DNA from: Paractinoplanes durhamensis | Lineage (GTDB): Bacteria > Actinomycetota > Actinomycetes > Mycobacteriales > Micromonosporaceae | NCBI RefSeq assembly: GCF_016862175.1 | Contig: NZ_BOML01000060.1 | Span: 26,066-90,065 of the forward strand | DNA: 64,000 nucleotides | Direction of reading: 5' to 3' | Shown: positions 49,956 to 58,038 of the stretch, piece by piece | How the letters are laid out: each line of letters begins with the position of its first letter | Numbering within the stretch: position 1 is the first letter of the stretch | Translations under genes and position numbers: made by a program | Notes under the pieces: model-generated | Database searches by the model: none | Told to the model about the DNA's origin: nothing | What the model saw: only the letters and a program-made list of their open reading frames with translations

Positions 49956-51278
49956 GTGCCCGACATCGCCGCTCCCACCCGGCGCTCGCTCGGCGGGGTC
50001 GCCACCGGGGTCGCGCTGGTGCTGGTCGCCGTGCTGATCGGGGACGCCGCCCAGCGCCTGACCGGGGACGATGCGCCAGCCGCTGCGGCGGCCGCGGTCA
50101 CCCCGACCGGGCACACCACGACCGTCGCGGTGACCGCCGAGAACATGCGGTTCCACCCCGCGACGATCACCGTGCCGGCCGGTGACCGGCTGGTCATCGA
50201 GTTCACCAACGCGGACCAGCGGCGGCACGATCTGGTGCTGGCCACCGGCGCCAGGACCGGCACGGTCGGCGCCGGGAGGACCGCGAGCCTCGACGCCGGG
50301 GTGATCGGCGCGGCGGTCGAGGGCTGGTGCTCGCTGCCCGGCCACCGGCAGGCCGGCATGACCCTGTCGATCACCACCGCCGCGGCCGGCCATGCCGGGC
50401 ACACGATGGCCGGGGCGACGACGATCGACCCGATGGCCGACCCCGGAGCCGCCTTCCAGGCCCGGGACGCGACCGCCCCGGCGACACCCACCGGCACGGT
50501 GCACCGGCTCGCCCTGCACGTCCGGGAGGTGGCGCGGGAGATCGCCCCCGGCGTCCGGCAGACCATGTGGACCTACAACGGCACGGTGCCCGGGCCGGTG
50601 CTGCGCGGCAAGGTCGGGGACACCTTCGAGATCACGCTGAGCAACGACGGCACGGTCGACCACGGTGTCGACTTCCACGCCGGGTCACTCGCGCCGGACG
50701 GGCCGATGCGGCCGATCGACCCCGGCCAGACCCTCACCTACCGATTCACCGCCGCCAAGGCCGGGATCTGGATGTACCACTGCTCGACCATGCCGATGCT
50801 GCTGCACATCGCCAACGGCATGTACGGCGCGGTCGTCATCGACCCGCCCGGCCTGCCGCCGGTCGACCACGAGTACGTGCTGGTGCAGTCCGAGCTCTAC
50901 CTCGGCAGCGAGCTCACCGCCATGCGGGCCGACCAGCCGGACGCGGTGGTCTTCAACGGCTACCCCAACCAGTACGCGCACCGGCCGCTGGCGGTCCGAA
51001 CGGGTGACCGGGTCCGGGTGTGGGTGCTCGATGCCGGCCCCAACCGCGGCAGTGCCTTCCACATCGTCGGCACCCAGTTCGACACCGTCTACGCCGAGGG
51101 GCACTACCTGCTGAAACCGTCCGATTCCGGCGGCTCGCAGGTGATGGCGCTGGCGCCCGCCTCCGGCGGTTTCGTCGAGGCGGTCTTCCCGGAGGCCGGT
51201 CACTACTCGTTCGTGACGCACGCCATGGCCGACGCCGAACGTGGCGCTCGTGGCACGTTCGAGGTCACTGGTGGATGA
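49956..51278 (+). CDS. nirK: Three-domain copper nitrite reductase (cupredoxin + NirK)
   Basis: 440 residues. N-terminal membrane anchor or signal (about 11-30), an extra cupredoxin (about 47-135) with type 1 Cu ligands RRH...WCSLPGHRQAGM, then a two-domain CuNIR. CuNIR ligands are all seen: HGVDFH (T1 His, catalytic Asp, T2 His), YHCSTMPMLLHIANGM (T2 His, T1 Cys, His, Met), AFHIVGTQFD (catalytic His) and VTHAMADAERGARG (T2 His). It reduces nitrite to nitric oxide outside the membrane. GTG 49956 is 8 nt after GGAGG. No NO reductase gene nearby. Confidence 0.9.
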   Translation: MPDIAAPTRRSLGGVATGVALVLVAVLIGDAAQRLTGDDAPAAAAAAVTPTGHTTTVAVTAENMRFHPATITVPAGDRLVIEFTNADQRRHDLVLATGARTGTVGAGRTASLDAGVIGAAVEGWCSLPGHRQAGMTLSITTAAAGHAGHTMAGATTIDPMADPGAAFQARDATAPATPTGTVHRLALHVREVAREIAPGVRQTMWTYNGTVPGPVLRGKVGDTFEITLSNDGTVDHGVDFHAGSLAPDGPMRPIDPGQTLTYRFTAAKAGIWMYHCSTMPMLLHIANGMYGAVVIDPPGLPPVDHEYVLVQSELYLGSELTAMRADQPDAVVFNGYPNQYAHRPLAVRTGDRVRVWVLDAGPNRGSAFHIVGTQFDTVYAEGHYLLKPSDSGGSQVMALAPASGGFVEAVFPEAGHYSFVTHAMADAERGARGTFEVTGG

Positions 51279-51340
51279 TCCACGGCAGGTGCGGGTAAGG
51301 AGAACCCGCCCTGCTGACCACCGAACGTGAGGAACGATTC

Positions 51341-51844
51341 GTGACCGACGAACCGCTGTACTCGAAGCTGGGCTTCACCGACGCCGAGTGGGGGCTGCTG
51401 GTCGGCCTGCCGCAGTCGGTGCTCACCGCGGCCAGCGCCGCCACCCCGGACAGCACCCGCAAGACCCGGGCCGAGAGCGAGGCCGGCACCGACGTGATCT
51501 CCGACGGCCGGGCGTCGTTCAGCCCGCTGGTCTCGGCGGTGGCGTCCGCCCTGCTCGAGCGGGTCGGCGACCCCGAGCTCGGCGAGGAGCCGCCGGTGAT
51601 CGAGCCGGCCGACCCGATCGCCTACGTCGAGGACGTGCTCGGCCGGGCCGCCGAAGCGAACGCCCTGCTCACCGCGAAGGCCGAGCAGGCCGACGCGGAG
51701 ACCTACAAGCACTGGCTGGTGGAGATCGCCGAGTCGGTGGTCGGCGCGGCCAGCACCGGCGGGGTCCTCGGCATCGGCGGCGAGGCGGTCACCGACGACG
51801 AGCGCGCCTTCCGCGACGACCTCGCCAACGCCCTGGCCGACTGA
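51341..51844 (+). CDS. Hypothetical protein
   Basis: 167 residues, acidic, Ala-rich, without TM or signal. It has two similar helical halves: FTDAEWGLLVGLPQSVLTAASAATPD and a C-terminal part with AETYKHWLVEIAESVVGAASTGGVLGIGGEAVTDDERAFRDDLANAL. This looks like a small family of actinobacterial helical proteins, but I do not know its function. GTG 51341 has GAGGAA upstream. Next to an AraC gene on the same strand (10 bp), so perhaps one transcript. Confidence 0.75.
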   Translation: MTDEPLYSKLGFTDAEWGLLVGLPQSVLTAASAATPDSTRKTRAESEAGTDVISDGRASFSPLVSAVASALLERVGDPELGEEPPVIEPADPIAYVEDVLGRAAEANALLTAKAEQADAETYKHWLVEIAESVVGAASTGGVLGIGGEAVTDDERAFRDDLANALAD

Positions 51845-51854
51845 CGTCCGGCGG

Positions 51855-52685
51855 GTGGGCGTCGACGAGTACACGCAGGCCCGGCCGTCGGCCGCGCTGC
51901 GGCCGTATGTCGGGTTCTACTCCGGCTACCGGCAGCGCGGCCTCGCGCCGGCCACCCATCGGGGCCTGCCCTCGCCGTACCTCACCCTGATCTTCACGAT
52001 GGACGACCCGCTGGACGTGGCCGCCCACCCGGACCCCCGCCAGGCTCCCGGCCGGTACGACTCGCTGGTCGGCGGCCTGCATCTCACCCCGGCCCTGCTC
52101 ACCCACCCCGGACGGCAGTCCGGGGTGCAGGTGGCGCTGCGACCGCTGGGGTGCCGCGCCCTGTTCGGCATGCCGGCCGCCGAGCTGGCCGGACTCGACC
52201 TGGACGCGGTGGCCGTGCTCGGCGCGCCGATGGTGGCCGAGATCCGGGACCGGCTGTGTTCCGCATCCTCCTGGCCGGGCCGGTTCGCCGTGCTCGACGA
52301 CGTGCTCGGGCGGCAGCTGCGCCCGCTGCCGGCCGGGGTGGCGCCCGAGGTGGTGCACGCCTGCCGCCGCCTGCTCGGCGGCGACGTGCCGGTCGGCGCG
52401 GTGGCCGGCGAGGTCGGCTGGAGCGCCCGCTATCTCACCGACCGGTTCCGGGCCGAGATCGGGCTGCGGCCCAAGGAGGCCGCCCGGGTGGCCCGCTTCG
52501 ACCGGGCCCGGCGCGCGCTGCGGCCGGCCGCCCGGCTCGCCGACATCGCCGCCGGGCACGGCTTCGCCGACCAGTCGCACCTGGTCCGCGAGTTCAAGGC
52601 GTTCGCCGGGTGCACGCCGTCGCGCTGGCTGGCCGACGAGCACGACCTCAGTTCGCTTTTGTCCAAGCCGGCCGACGACCGGTAG
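51855..52685 (+). CDS. AraC-family transcriptional regulator
   Basis: 276 residues. N-terminal domain (about 10-150) with RPSAALRPYVGFYSGYRQRG and GLPSPYLTLIFTMDDP, the type that senses small compounds, and C-terminal HTH_18 (about 165-260) with VGAVAGEVGWSARYLTDRFRAEIGLRPKEAARVARFDRARRAL and GFADQSHLVREFKAFAGCTPSRW. GTG 51855 chosen; no strong ribosome site. It is followed at 14 bp by a VOC protein, a common partner pair in actinobacteria. Confidence 0.9.
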   Translation: MGVDEYTQARPSAALRPYVGFYSGYRQRGLAPATHRGLPSPYLTLIFTMDDPLDVAAHPDPRQAPGRYDSLVGGLHLTPALLTHPGRQSGVQVALRPLGCRALFGMPAAELAGLDLDAVAVLGAPMVAEIRDRLCSASSWPGRFAVLDDVLGRQLRPLPAGVAPEVVHACRRLLGGDVPVGAVAGEVGWSARYLTDRFRAEIGLRPKEAARVARFDRARRALRPAARLADIAAGHGFADQSHLVREFKAFAGCTPSRWLADEHDLSSLLSKPADDR

Positions 52686-52699
52686 CCGAGGATCGGGGC

Positions 52700-53110
52700 A
52701 TGACGCAGACACCGCCACCTCAGGTGTGGCCCACGCTGCGGGCCACCGACGCCCGCGCACTGATCCGGTTCCTGGTCGAGGCGTTCGGCTTCGAGGAGAC
52801 CGTCGTCTACGGCGAGGGCGACCGGGTGGATCACGCCCAGTTGTCGTGGCCGCTCGGCGGCGGCATCATGCTCGGCTCCGCCGCCGACCGCGGGCCGGAC
52901 GACACATGGTCGCTGTCGCCCGGCACGTTCGGCGCCTACGTGGTCACCGACGACGTCGACGCGCTCCACCAGCGGGCCGTCCAGGCCGGCGCCGAGATCA
53001 TCCGGGCGCCGCAGGACACCGATTACGGGTCGCACGAGTTCGCCGCCCGCGACCCGGAGGGCAACCTGTGGTCGTTCGGCACCTACCGGGGCGAGCCGCG
53101 GCGCTCCTGA
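52700..53110 (+). CDS. VOC family (glyoxalase/bleomycin-resistance fold) protein
   Basis: 136 residues, two beta-alpha-beta3 modules. WPTLRATDARALIRFLVEAFGFEETVVY opens the first, VTDDVDALHQRAVQAGAEIIRAPQDTDYGSHEFAARDPEGNLWSFGTY the second; the DPEGN turn is typical. Likely small-molecule binding or metal-dependent; substrate unknown. ATG 52700 follows GAGG. Ends beside the convergent two-component operon. Confidence 0.9.
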   Translation: MTQTPPPQVWPTLRATDARALIRFLVEAFGFEETVVYGEGDRVDHAQLSWPLGGGIMLGSAADRGPDDTWSLSPGTFGAYVVTDDVDALHQRAVQAGAEIIRAPQDTDYGSHEFAARDPEGNLWSFGTYRGEPRRS

Positions 53111-53111
53111 G

Positions 53112-53738
53112 CTACTCAGGGCGCAGAAGGCCCTGCTCGAAAGCGGCGGCGACGGCCGCCGCGCGGTCGCGAACACCCAGTTTCGCGTACGCATGAAGCA
53201 GGTGGGTCTTGACCGTCGCCTCGCTGATGAAGAGCCGGGCCGCCGCCTCCTTGTTGCTGTTGCCCCGCGCGATCAGGGTGAGCACCTCGAGCTCGCGCGC
53301 GCTCAGCGGCTCCTTCGCCGGTGAGCGCAGGGAGCCCATCAGCTTGCCGGCCACCGCCGGGGAGAGCACCGACTCGCCGCGGTGCGCCGCGGTGACCGCC
53401 CGGAACAGATCCTCGCGCGGGGTGTCCTTCAGGAGGTAGCCGGTGGCGCCGGCCTTGATCGCCGGGAGAACGTCCCGGTCGGTGTCGTAGGTGGTGAGCA
53501 CCAGCACCCGGGCGGTCGAGCCCTGTTCGCGCAGGGCGACGATCGCGCTGACCCCGTCCATCTCCGGCATCCGCAAATCCATCAGCACCACGTCGGGCGA
53601 GACGGCCCGGGCCACGGCCAGCGCCTCCCGGCCGTTCCCGGCCTCGCCGAGCACCTGGAACCGGTCGTCGCCGGCGAACATGCCGCGCAACCCGTCCCGC
53701 ACCACCGGGTGGTCGTCGACGATGAGCAGCCCGATCAC
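53112..53738 (-). CDS. NarL/FixJ-family response regulator (LuxR HTH)
   Basis: 208 residues. Receiver (about 1-120): IVDDHPVVRDGLRGMF, phosphoacceptor in VVLMDLRMPEMDG, LTTYDTDRDVLPAIKAGATGYLLKD. LuxR-type HTH (about 140-205): LSARELEVLTLIARGNSNKEAAARLFISEATVKTHLLHAYAKLGVRDR. The GTG start overlaps the kinase stop by 4 bp. Last of the ABC-ABC-kinase-regulator operon. Confidence 0.95.
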   Translation of the reverse strand: MIGLLIVDDHPVVRDGLRGMFAGDDRFQVLGEAGNGREALAVARAVSPDVVLMDLRMPEMDGVSAIVALREQGSTARVLVLTTYDTDRDVLPAIKAGATGYLLKDTPREDLFRAVTAAHRGESVLSPAVAGKLMGSLRSPAKEPLSARELEVLTLIARGNSNKEAAARLFISEATVKTHLLHAYAKLGVRDRAAAVAAAFEQGLLRPE

Positions 53739-55000
53739 GCGGCCGCTTCCAGCGTGATGGCCGGCACGCAGGCCGACACCGCGGTGCCGGCGCCCGGCTC
53801 GGACTCGACCTCGAGCGTGCCCGCGATGCGCAGCAGCCGCTCGCGCATGGCCGCCAGGCCGAAGCCGCCGGCCGCCGAAATCTCCCGCGGGGCCGCCGGA
53901 TCGAAGCCGGTGCCGTCGTCGCGCACGTCCAGGGTGACCACATCCTCCATGTACGACAGGGTGAGCGCGACCCGGCCCGCCTCGGCGTGCCGGGCCACGT
54001 TGGCCAGCGCCTCCTGCGCGGTGCGCAGCAGCGTCGTCTCGATCTCCGGGAGCAGCGGCCGTGGCGTCCCGGTGGTGATCAGCTCGGCCCGCACGCCGTT
54101 GCGGCCGGACCAGCCGGCCGCGACCTCGCCGATCGCCTCGGGCAGGGCCGAGGCCTCCAGGGTCTGCGGGCGCAGCGCCTGCACCGAGCGGCGGGCCTCG
54201 GTGAGGCTGTCCCGGGCCAGGCCCTTGGCGGTGTCGAGGTGCCGACGCCAGGCGGCCGGGTCGGTGGCGGCCGCGTCGGCCGCCTCCAGCTGGGTGACGA
54301 TGCCGGTCAGCCCCTGGGCGAGGACGTCGTGGATCTCGCCGGCCATCCGCTGCCGTTCGTCGTGCACGCCGGCCTCGCGGGCCTGGGTCAGCAGCTGGGC
54401 GTGCAGGCCCTCGTTCTCCCGGAGGGCGGCGGCGAGCTTGGCGTTCGCCTCGGCGAGCTGCTCGATCATCTCGGCCCGCTTGGCCGACTGCTCGTGCGTC
54501 ATCGTGGTCAGGAACGTCATGGCGTTCGCGATGGCCAGGTTGAAGAACAGCACCACCGCGAAGTAGCTCCACGACGACACCGGGATGCCACCGGCCTGGG
54601 CCAGGCCGGTGGCGAAGGCGACGAGGGTGCCGCCGATCGCCCGGTGCAGGCGACCCTTCAGGGCGTACGCGGTGAACAGGTAACCGGTCCAGGCGAAGAA
54701 GCCGAACAGCGGGCTGCACCAGACCAGCAGGTAGATCAGGACGACCACGCCGGCGAAGAAGACTCCCATCCGGCCGCGGTCGTCGACCCAGAGCGGATGC
54801 AGGGCGATCCACCACAGCAGCCAGCCGAGGGTGGTAACCACCAGCACCGCGATCAGCGGGTAGGGCCGATGCGGAACGTTCGAGCTGATCAGCACGAGCA
54901 GGGTGGAGCAGACGAGCGCGCCGTAGGGCACGTAGGTCAGCCACTGGTCGAGCCGGCGCCGCCACACCTCCAGCCGCGCCACCGCCGACAGATCCGTCAT
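53735..55000 (-). CDS. Sensor histidine kinase, HisKA_3 type (DesK/LiaS-like)
   Basis: 421 residues. Five or six N-terminal TM helices (about 25-170) with little outside sequence, a coiled-coil (about 180-210, EQLAEANAKLAAALRENEGL), phospho-His in DERQRMAGEIHDVLAQGLTGIV, and HATPase (TAQEALANVARHAEA, DDGTGFDP, GGFGLAAMRERLL). Membrane-sensing layout. ATG 55000 follows GGGGGAGAGG. Stop overlaps the regulator start; probably senses membrane or drug stress and controls the ABC exporter of the operon. Confidence 0.95.
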   Translation of the reverse strand: MTDLSAVARLEVWRRRLDQWLTYVPYGALVCSTLLVLISSNVPHRPYPLIAVLVVTTLGWLLWWIALHPLWVDDRGRMGVFFAGVVVLIYLLVWCSPLFGFFAWTGYLFTAYALKGRLHRAIGGTLVAFATGLAQAGGIPVSSWSYFAVVLFFNLAIANAMTFLTTMTHEQSAKRAEMIEQLAEANAKLAAALRENEGLHAQLLTQAREAGVHDERQRMAGEIHDVLAQGLTGIVTQLEAADAAATDPAAWRRHLDTAKGLARDSLTEARRSVQALRPQTLEASALPEAIGEVAAGWSGRNGVRAELITTGTPRPLLPEIETTLLRTAQEALANVARHAEAGRVALTLSYMEDVVTLDVRDDGTGFDPAAPREISAAGGFGLAAMRERLLRIAGTLEVESEPGAGTAVSACVPAITLEAAA

Positions 55001-55013
55001 CGGCCTCTCCCCC

Positions 55014-55754
55014 TCAGGACCAGCGGAACAGGCGGGCCGCACCCAGCCCGAACAGGGTCAGGTAAGCCACCAGAACGGTAGCCGACAGCGCGCCCGGCCA
55101 GTGTCCCGTCATCGCCTCGTGCACCGCCCGCTCGCCCGCTCCCAGCGGGGTGAAGTCGCTGATCCGCTGCAGCACCGCCGGCATGATCTCGCGCGGCGTC
55201 CACAGCCCGGCGAAGAACATCAGCGGGAAGAACAGCAGTGTGCCGATCGAGTTGCCGGCCTTGCCGGTGGGCACCAGAGCCGCGATGAACAGGCCGATCG
55301 CGAAGACACCGAGCGCGGCGAGCAGGAAGGCGAGCACGAACGCGGCGACGTGCTGGGGCAGCGGCACGTCGAAGAGGACCCGGCCGGCCGCGAGGGCCAG
55401 CGCGGTGGCCAGCACCGCGGTGATCAGCGCGGCCGCCAGCTGGGCGGCGAGCAGCAGGATCGGGCGTACCGGCGTGGTGGCGAGCCGGCGCAGGATGCCC
55501 TTCTCCCGATAGGTGGCCAGCACCATCGGCACCACCTGCAGGCCGAGCATGGCCAGGGTCAGCAGGGCCGCGATGCCGACGTAGATGTCGATGACCCGGC
55601 CGCCGCCCAGGTCGGCCGACGGTTTCCGGAAGTCCGGGATGCTGCCCAGGATCACCACCAGGACGGTCGGGAAGAGCAGCGTGAAGAAGGCGGTGACCGG
55701 CTCGCGGGCGTTCAGCTTCAGCTCGGTCAGGGTCAGCTTGGTGAAGACGCGCAT
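55014..55754 (-). CDS. ABC-2 type exporter permease
   Basis: 246 residues, six TM helices: FFTLLFPTVLVVILGSIPDF first, then IYVGIAALLTLAMLGLQVVP, LLLAAQLAAALITAVLATALAL, AAFVLAFLLAALGVFAIGLFIAAL, LLFFPLMFFAGLW and a last segment before RLFRWS. YREKGILRRLATTPV is the family's coupling region. ATG 55754 has GGAG at 8 nt; GTG 55763 is also possible and would overlap the ATPase stop. Moves a lipid-like or antibiotic substrate, unknown. Confidence 0.92.
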   Translation of the reverse strand: MRVFTKLTLTELKLNAREPVTAFFTLLFPTVLVVILGSIPDFRKPSADLGGGRVIDIYVGIAALLTLAMLGLQVVPMVLATYREKGILRRLATTPVRPILLLAAQLAAALITAVLATALALAAGRVLFDVPLPQHVAAFVLAFLLAALGVFAIGLFIAALVPTGKAGNSIGTLLFFPLMFFAGLWTPREIMPAVLQRISDFTPLGAGERAVHEAMTGHWPGALSATVLVAYLTLFGLGAARLFRWS

Positions 55755-55759
55755 GACGG

Positions 55760-56662
55760 TCACTCCGTTCCGGCCCGGCCGGTCAGCCGGACGAACGCGT
55801 CGTCCAGGCTGGCCTGCTCGATGCGCAGGTCGTTGGCGATGATCTGGTGGGTGGCGAGCACCGAGGTGACCGCGTGCAGCAGGTTGCCGGTGCCGATGAC
55901 CTCGAGCTGGCGACCGTGCCGGCGCACCTCGCGGACCTCGTCGCGCGCGGTGAGCAGCGCGTCGTCGATCGGCGCCGAGGGGCGGAAGCGGATCCGCTGC
56001 TCGACCTCGATCCCGGCGACCAGGCCGGCCGGGGTGTCGAGGGCGACGACCTGGCCGCGGTCGATCACCGCGATCCGGTCGCAGAGCCGCTCGGCCTCCT
56101 CCATGAAGTGGGTGACCAGCACGATCGTGACGCCGGTGTCCCGGATCGACTCGATCAGGTCCCAGGTGTCCCGGCGGGCCTGCGGGTCGAGGCCGGTGGT
56201 CAGCTCGTCGAGGATGGCGATCCGCGGGCTGCCGATCAGCGCGAGGGCGATGGACAGCCGCTGCTTCTGGCCGCCGGAGAGCTTCGCGTACCGGGTGCGG
56301 AGCTTGTCGTCGAGGCCGAGCTCGCGGGACAGCGCCCGCCAGTCGGCCGGCTCGGGGTAGAAGGCGCTGTAGAGCTCCAGCGCCTCGCGCACGGTGAGCC
56401 GCTCGGGGAGCTGGCTCTCCTGGAGCTGGACGCCGACGAGCCGGCGCAGCTCCGGGTCCTTCGCTTCCCGGCCGAGCACGCTGATCGTGCCGCCGTCCGG
56501 GCTGCGCAGGCCGGCCACACACTCCACGGTGGTGGTCTTGCCGGCGCCGTTCGGGCCGAGGATGCCGAAGATCTCCCCACGCTCGACGGTGAGCGAGACG
56601 TCCCGCACCGCGACCGTGTCCCCGTACTTCTTCTTCAGGTTCTTGACCTCGATGACTGCCAT
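55760..56662 (-). CDS. ABC transporter ATP-binding protein (DrrA-like)
   Basis: 300 residues. Walker A GPNGAGKTTT, Q-loop VGVQLQESQLP, signature LSGGQKQRLSIALAL, Walker B RIAILDELTTGLDPQARR, H-loop VTHFMEEAERLC. The C-terminal 70 residues are the extension typical of the DrrA/daunorubicin-resistance group. First gene of the four-gene operon with permease, kinase and regulator. ATG 56662 is next to GAGG; upstream extension has no likeness. Confidence 0.94.
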   Translation of the reverse strand: MAVIEVKNLKKKYGDTVAVRDVSLTVERGEIFGILGPNGAGKTTTVECVAGLRSPDGGTISVLGREAKDPELRRLVGVQLQESQLPERLTVREALELYSAFYPEPADWRALSRELGLDDKLRTRYAKLSGGQKQRLSIALALIGSPRIAILDELTTGLDPQARRDTWDLIESIRDTGVTIVLVTHFMEEAERLCDRIAVIDRGQVVALDTPAGLVAGIEVEQRIRFRPSAPIDDALLTARDEVREVRRHGRQLEVIGTGNLLHAVTSVLATHQIIANDLRIEQASLDDAFVRLTGRAGTE

Positions 56663-56743
56663 ACCTCGAGGTTCACAGGCGTACGGCCGTGGCGAATCGA
56701 CCGGCGAGCGAGCGTTCCGATCCACCAACCGGTGGATGCGGGG

Positions 56744-57946
56744 CTACGCCATCGCTTCGTTGGCCTCGCTGCCGGTGGTGCCGCGCCGCAGGCCGGTGAC
56801 CGCCGCGTAGACCGAGCCGACCTGGGCGGCGACCCGCTTCCACGAGTAGGCCTGCCGGGCCCGGTCGATCGCGGCCGTCCCGTACGCGAAGCGGCGCACC
56901 TTGTCGTTGACCAGCCGGCGCATCGCCCCGCCGAGGGCGCGCGGGTCGCGGGCCGGCACCAGGTCACCGGTGAGCCCGTCGACGACCGCCTCGGTGAGCC
57001 CGCCCACCGCGGTGCCGACGATCGGCACGCCGCAGGCCATCGCTTCGAGCGCGGACGACTCCAGGTCTTCCTGCCAGGGTGCGGCCACCAGCATGTCGGC
57101 CGAGCGGTACCAGCTCGGCATGTCGGTGAACGGCACCCGGCCGACGAGCCGGAACCGGTCGGCGACGTGCAGCTTCTCGGCGAGGGCGCGCAGCTTGCGG
57201 GCGCCCGGGTCGGCGGGCAGCGCGTCGGCGGCCGGACCGCCCACGACCACCACCTCGGCACCCGGCACCCAGCGCATGGCCTCGATGACGTCACCGAAGC
57301 CCTTGCGCTCGACGAGCCGGCCGACCGACAGGATGCGGGGTCGGGCCGGGTCGCGCTCGACGGCCGGGCCCTCGGGCGAGAAGCGGACGCTGTCCACCCC
57401 GGCCGGGACGATCGTGAGCTGCGCCCGCGGCACGCCGATGCGGACGAGCCCGCGCACCTCGTCCTGATTTTGCGCGAACACCCGGTCGACCGAGCGGCCG
57501 AGCGCCCGCTCGTAACCGGAGCGGGACGGCTTGCCGTCGGCGGTCGCCTCGATCTCGCCCAGCTCGTGGAAGGACTGCACGACCGGGATGCCCAGATGGC
57601 GGGCGGCGGTCACCGCGGCCAGGCCGCTGGTCCAGAAGTGGGCGTGCACGACGTCGGGCACCCAGGCGCCGTTGCGCCAGTGGTCCTCGAGCCGGCGGGC
57701 GAACTCGCCCATGTGCGGCAGGAGCAGGTCGGGCGGCAGGACGTGGGGAGGGCCGGCCGGCACGTGCACCACCCGGATGCCGCCGGGCGTGGTGATCTCG
57801 TCGGCCACCACCGGGTCGTCACGGCGGGTGTAGACCCGCACCTCGTGGCCGCTCTCGGCCAGGGCGGCCGAGAGGTCGGCGACGTGGGTCTGCCGGCCGC
57901 CGTCGCCCAGGGGGCTGGCGTGCTCGGAAATCATCGCGATGCGCAC
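56744..57946 (-). CDS. Glycosyltransferase family 4
   Basis: 400 residues. N-terminal acceptor domain: IAMISEHASPLGDGGRQTHVADLSAALAESGHEVRVYTRRDD; C-terminal GT-B domain: ILSVGRLVERKGFGDVI and the nucleotide-sugar motif WQEDLESSALEAMACGVPIVGTAVGGLTEAV. Donor and acceptor unknown. GTG 57946 follows GGAGGGA at 5 nt. Next to a carotenoid-type oxidoreductase (92 bp) on the same strand, but a joint role is only a guess. Confidence 0.92.
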   Translation of the reverse strand: MRIAMISEHASPLGDGGRQTHVADLSAALAESGHEVRVYTRRDDPVVADEITTPGGIRVVHVPAGPPHVLPPDLLLPHMGEFARRLEDHWRNGAWVPDVVHAHFWTSGLAAVTAARHLGIPVVQSFHELGEIEATADGKPSRSGYERALGRSVDRVFAQNQDEVRGLVRIGVPRAQLTIVPAGVDSVRFSPEGPAVERDPARPRILSVGRLVERKGFGDVIEAMRWVPGAEVVVVGGPAADALPADPGARKLRALAEKLHVADRFRLVGRVPFTDMPSWYRSADMLVAAPWQEDLESSALEAMACGVPIVGTAVGGLTEAVVDGLTGDLVPARDPRALGGAMRRLVNDKVRRFAYGTAAIDRARQAYSWKRVAAQVGSVYAAVTGLRRGTTGSEANEAMA

Positions 57947-58038
57947 GTGGTCCCTCCGGTCGGGCTGCGGTACGCGGTGCAGATGCCCTTGGCCCGAATC
58001 GGTAAACATCACCGGACTCTCGCAGCCTACCTGCCAGG

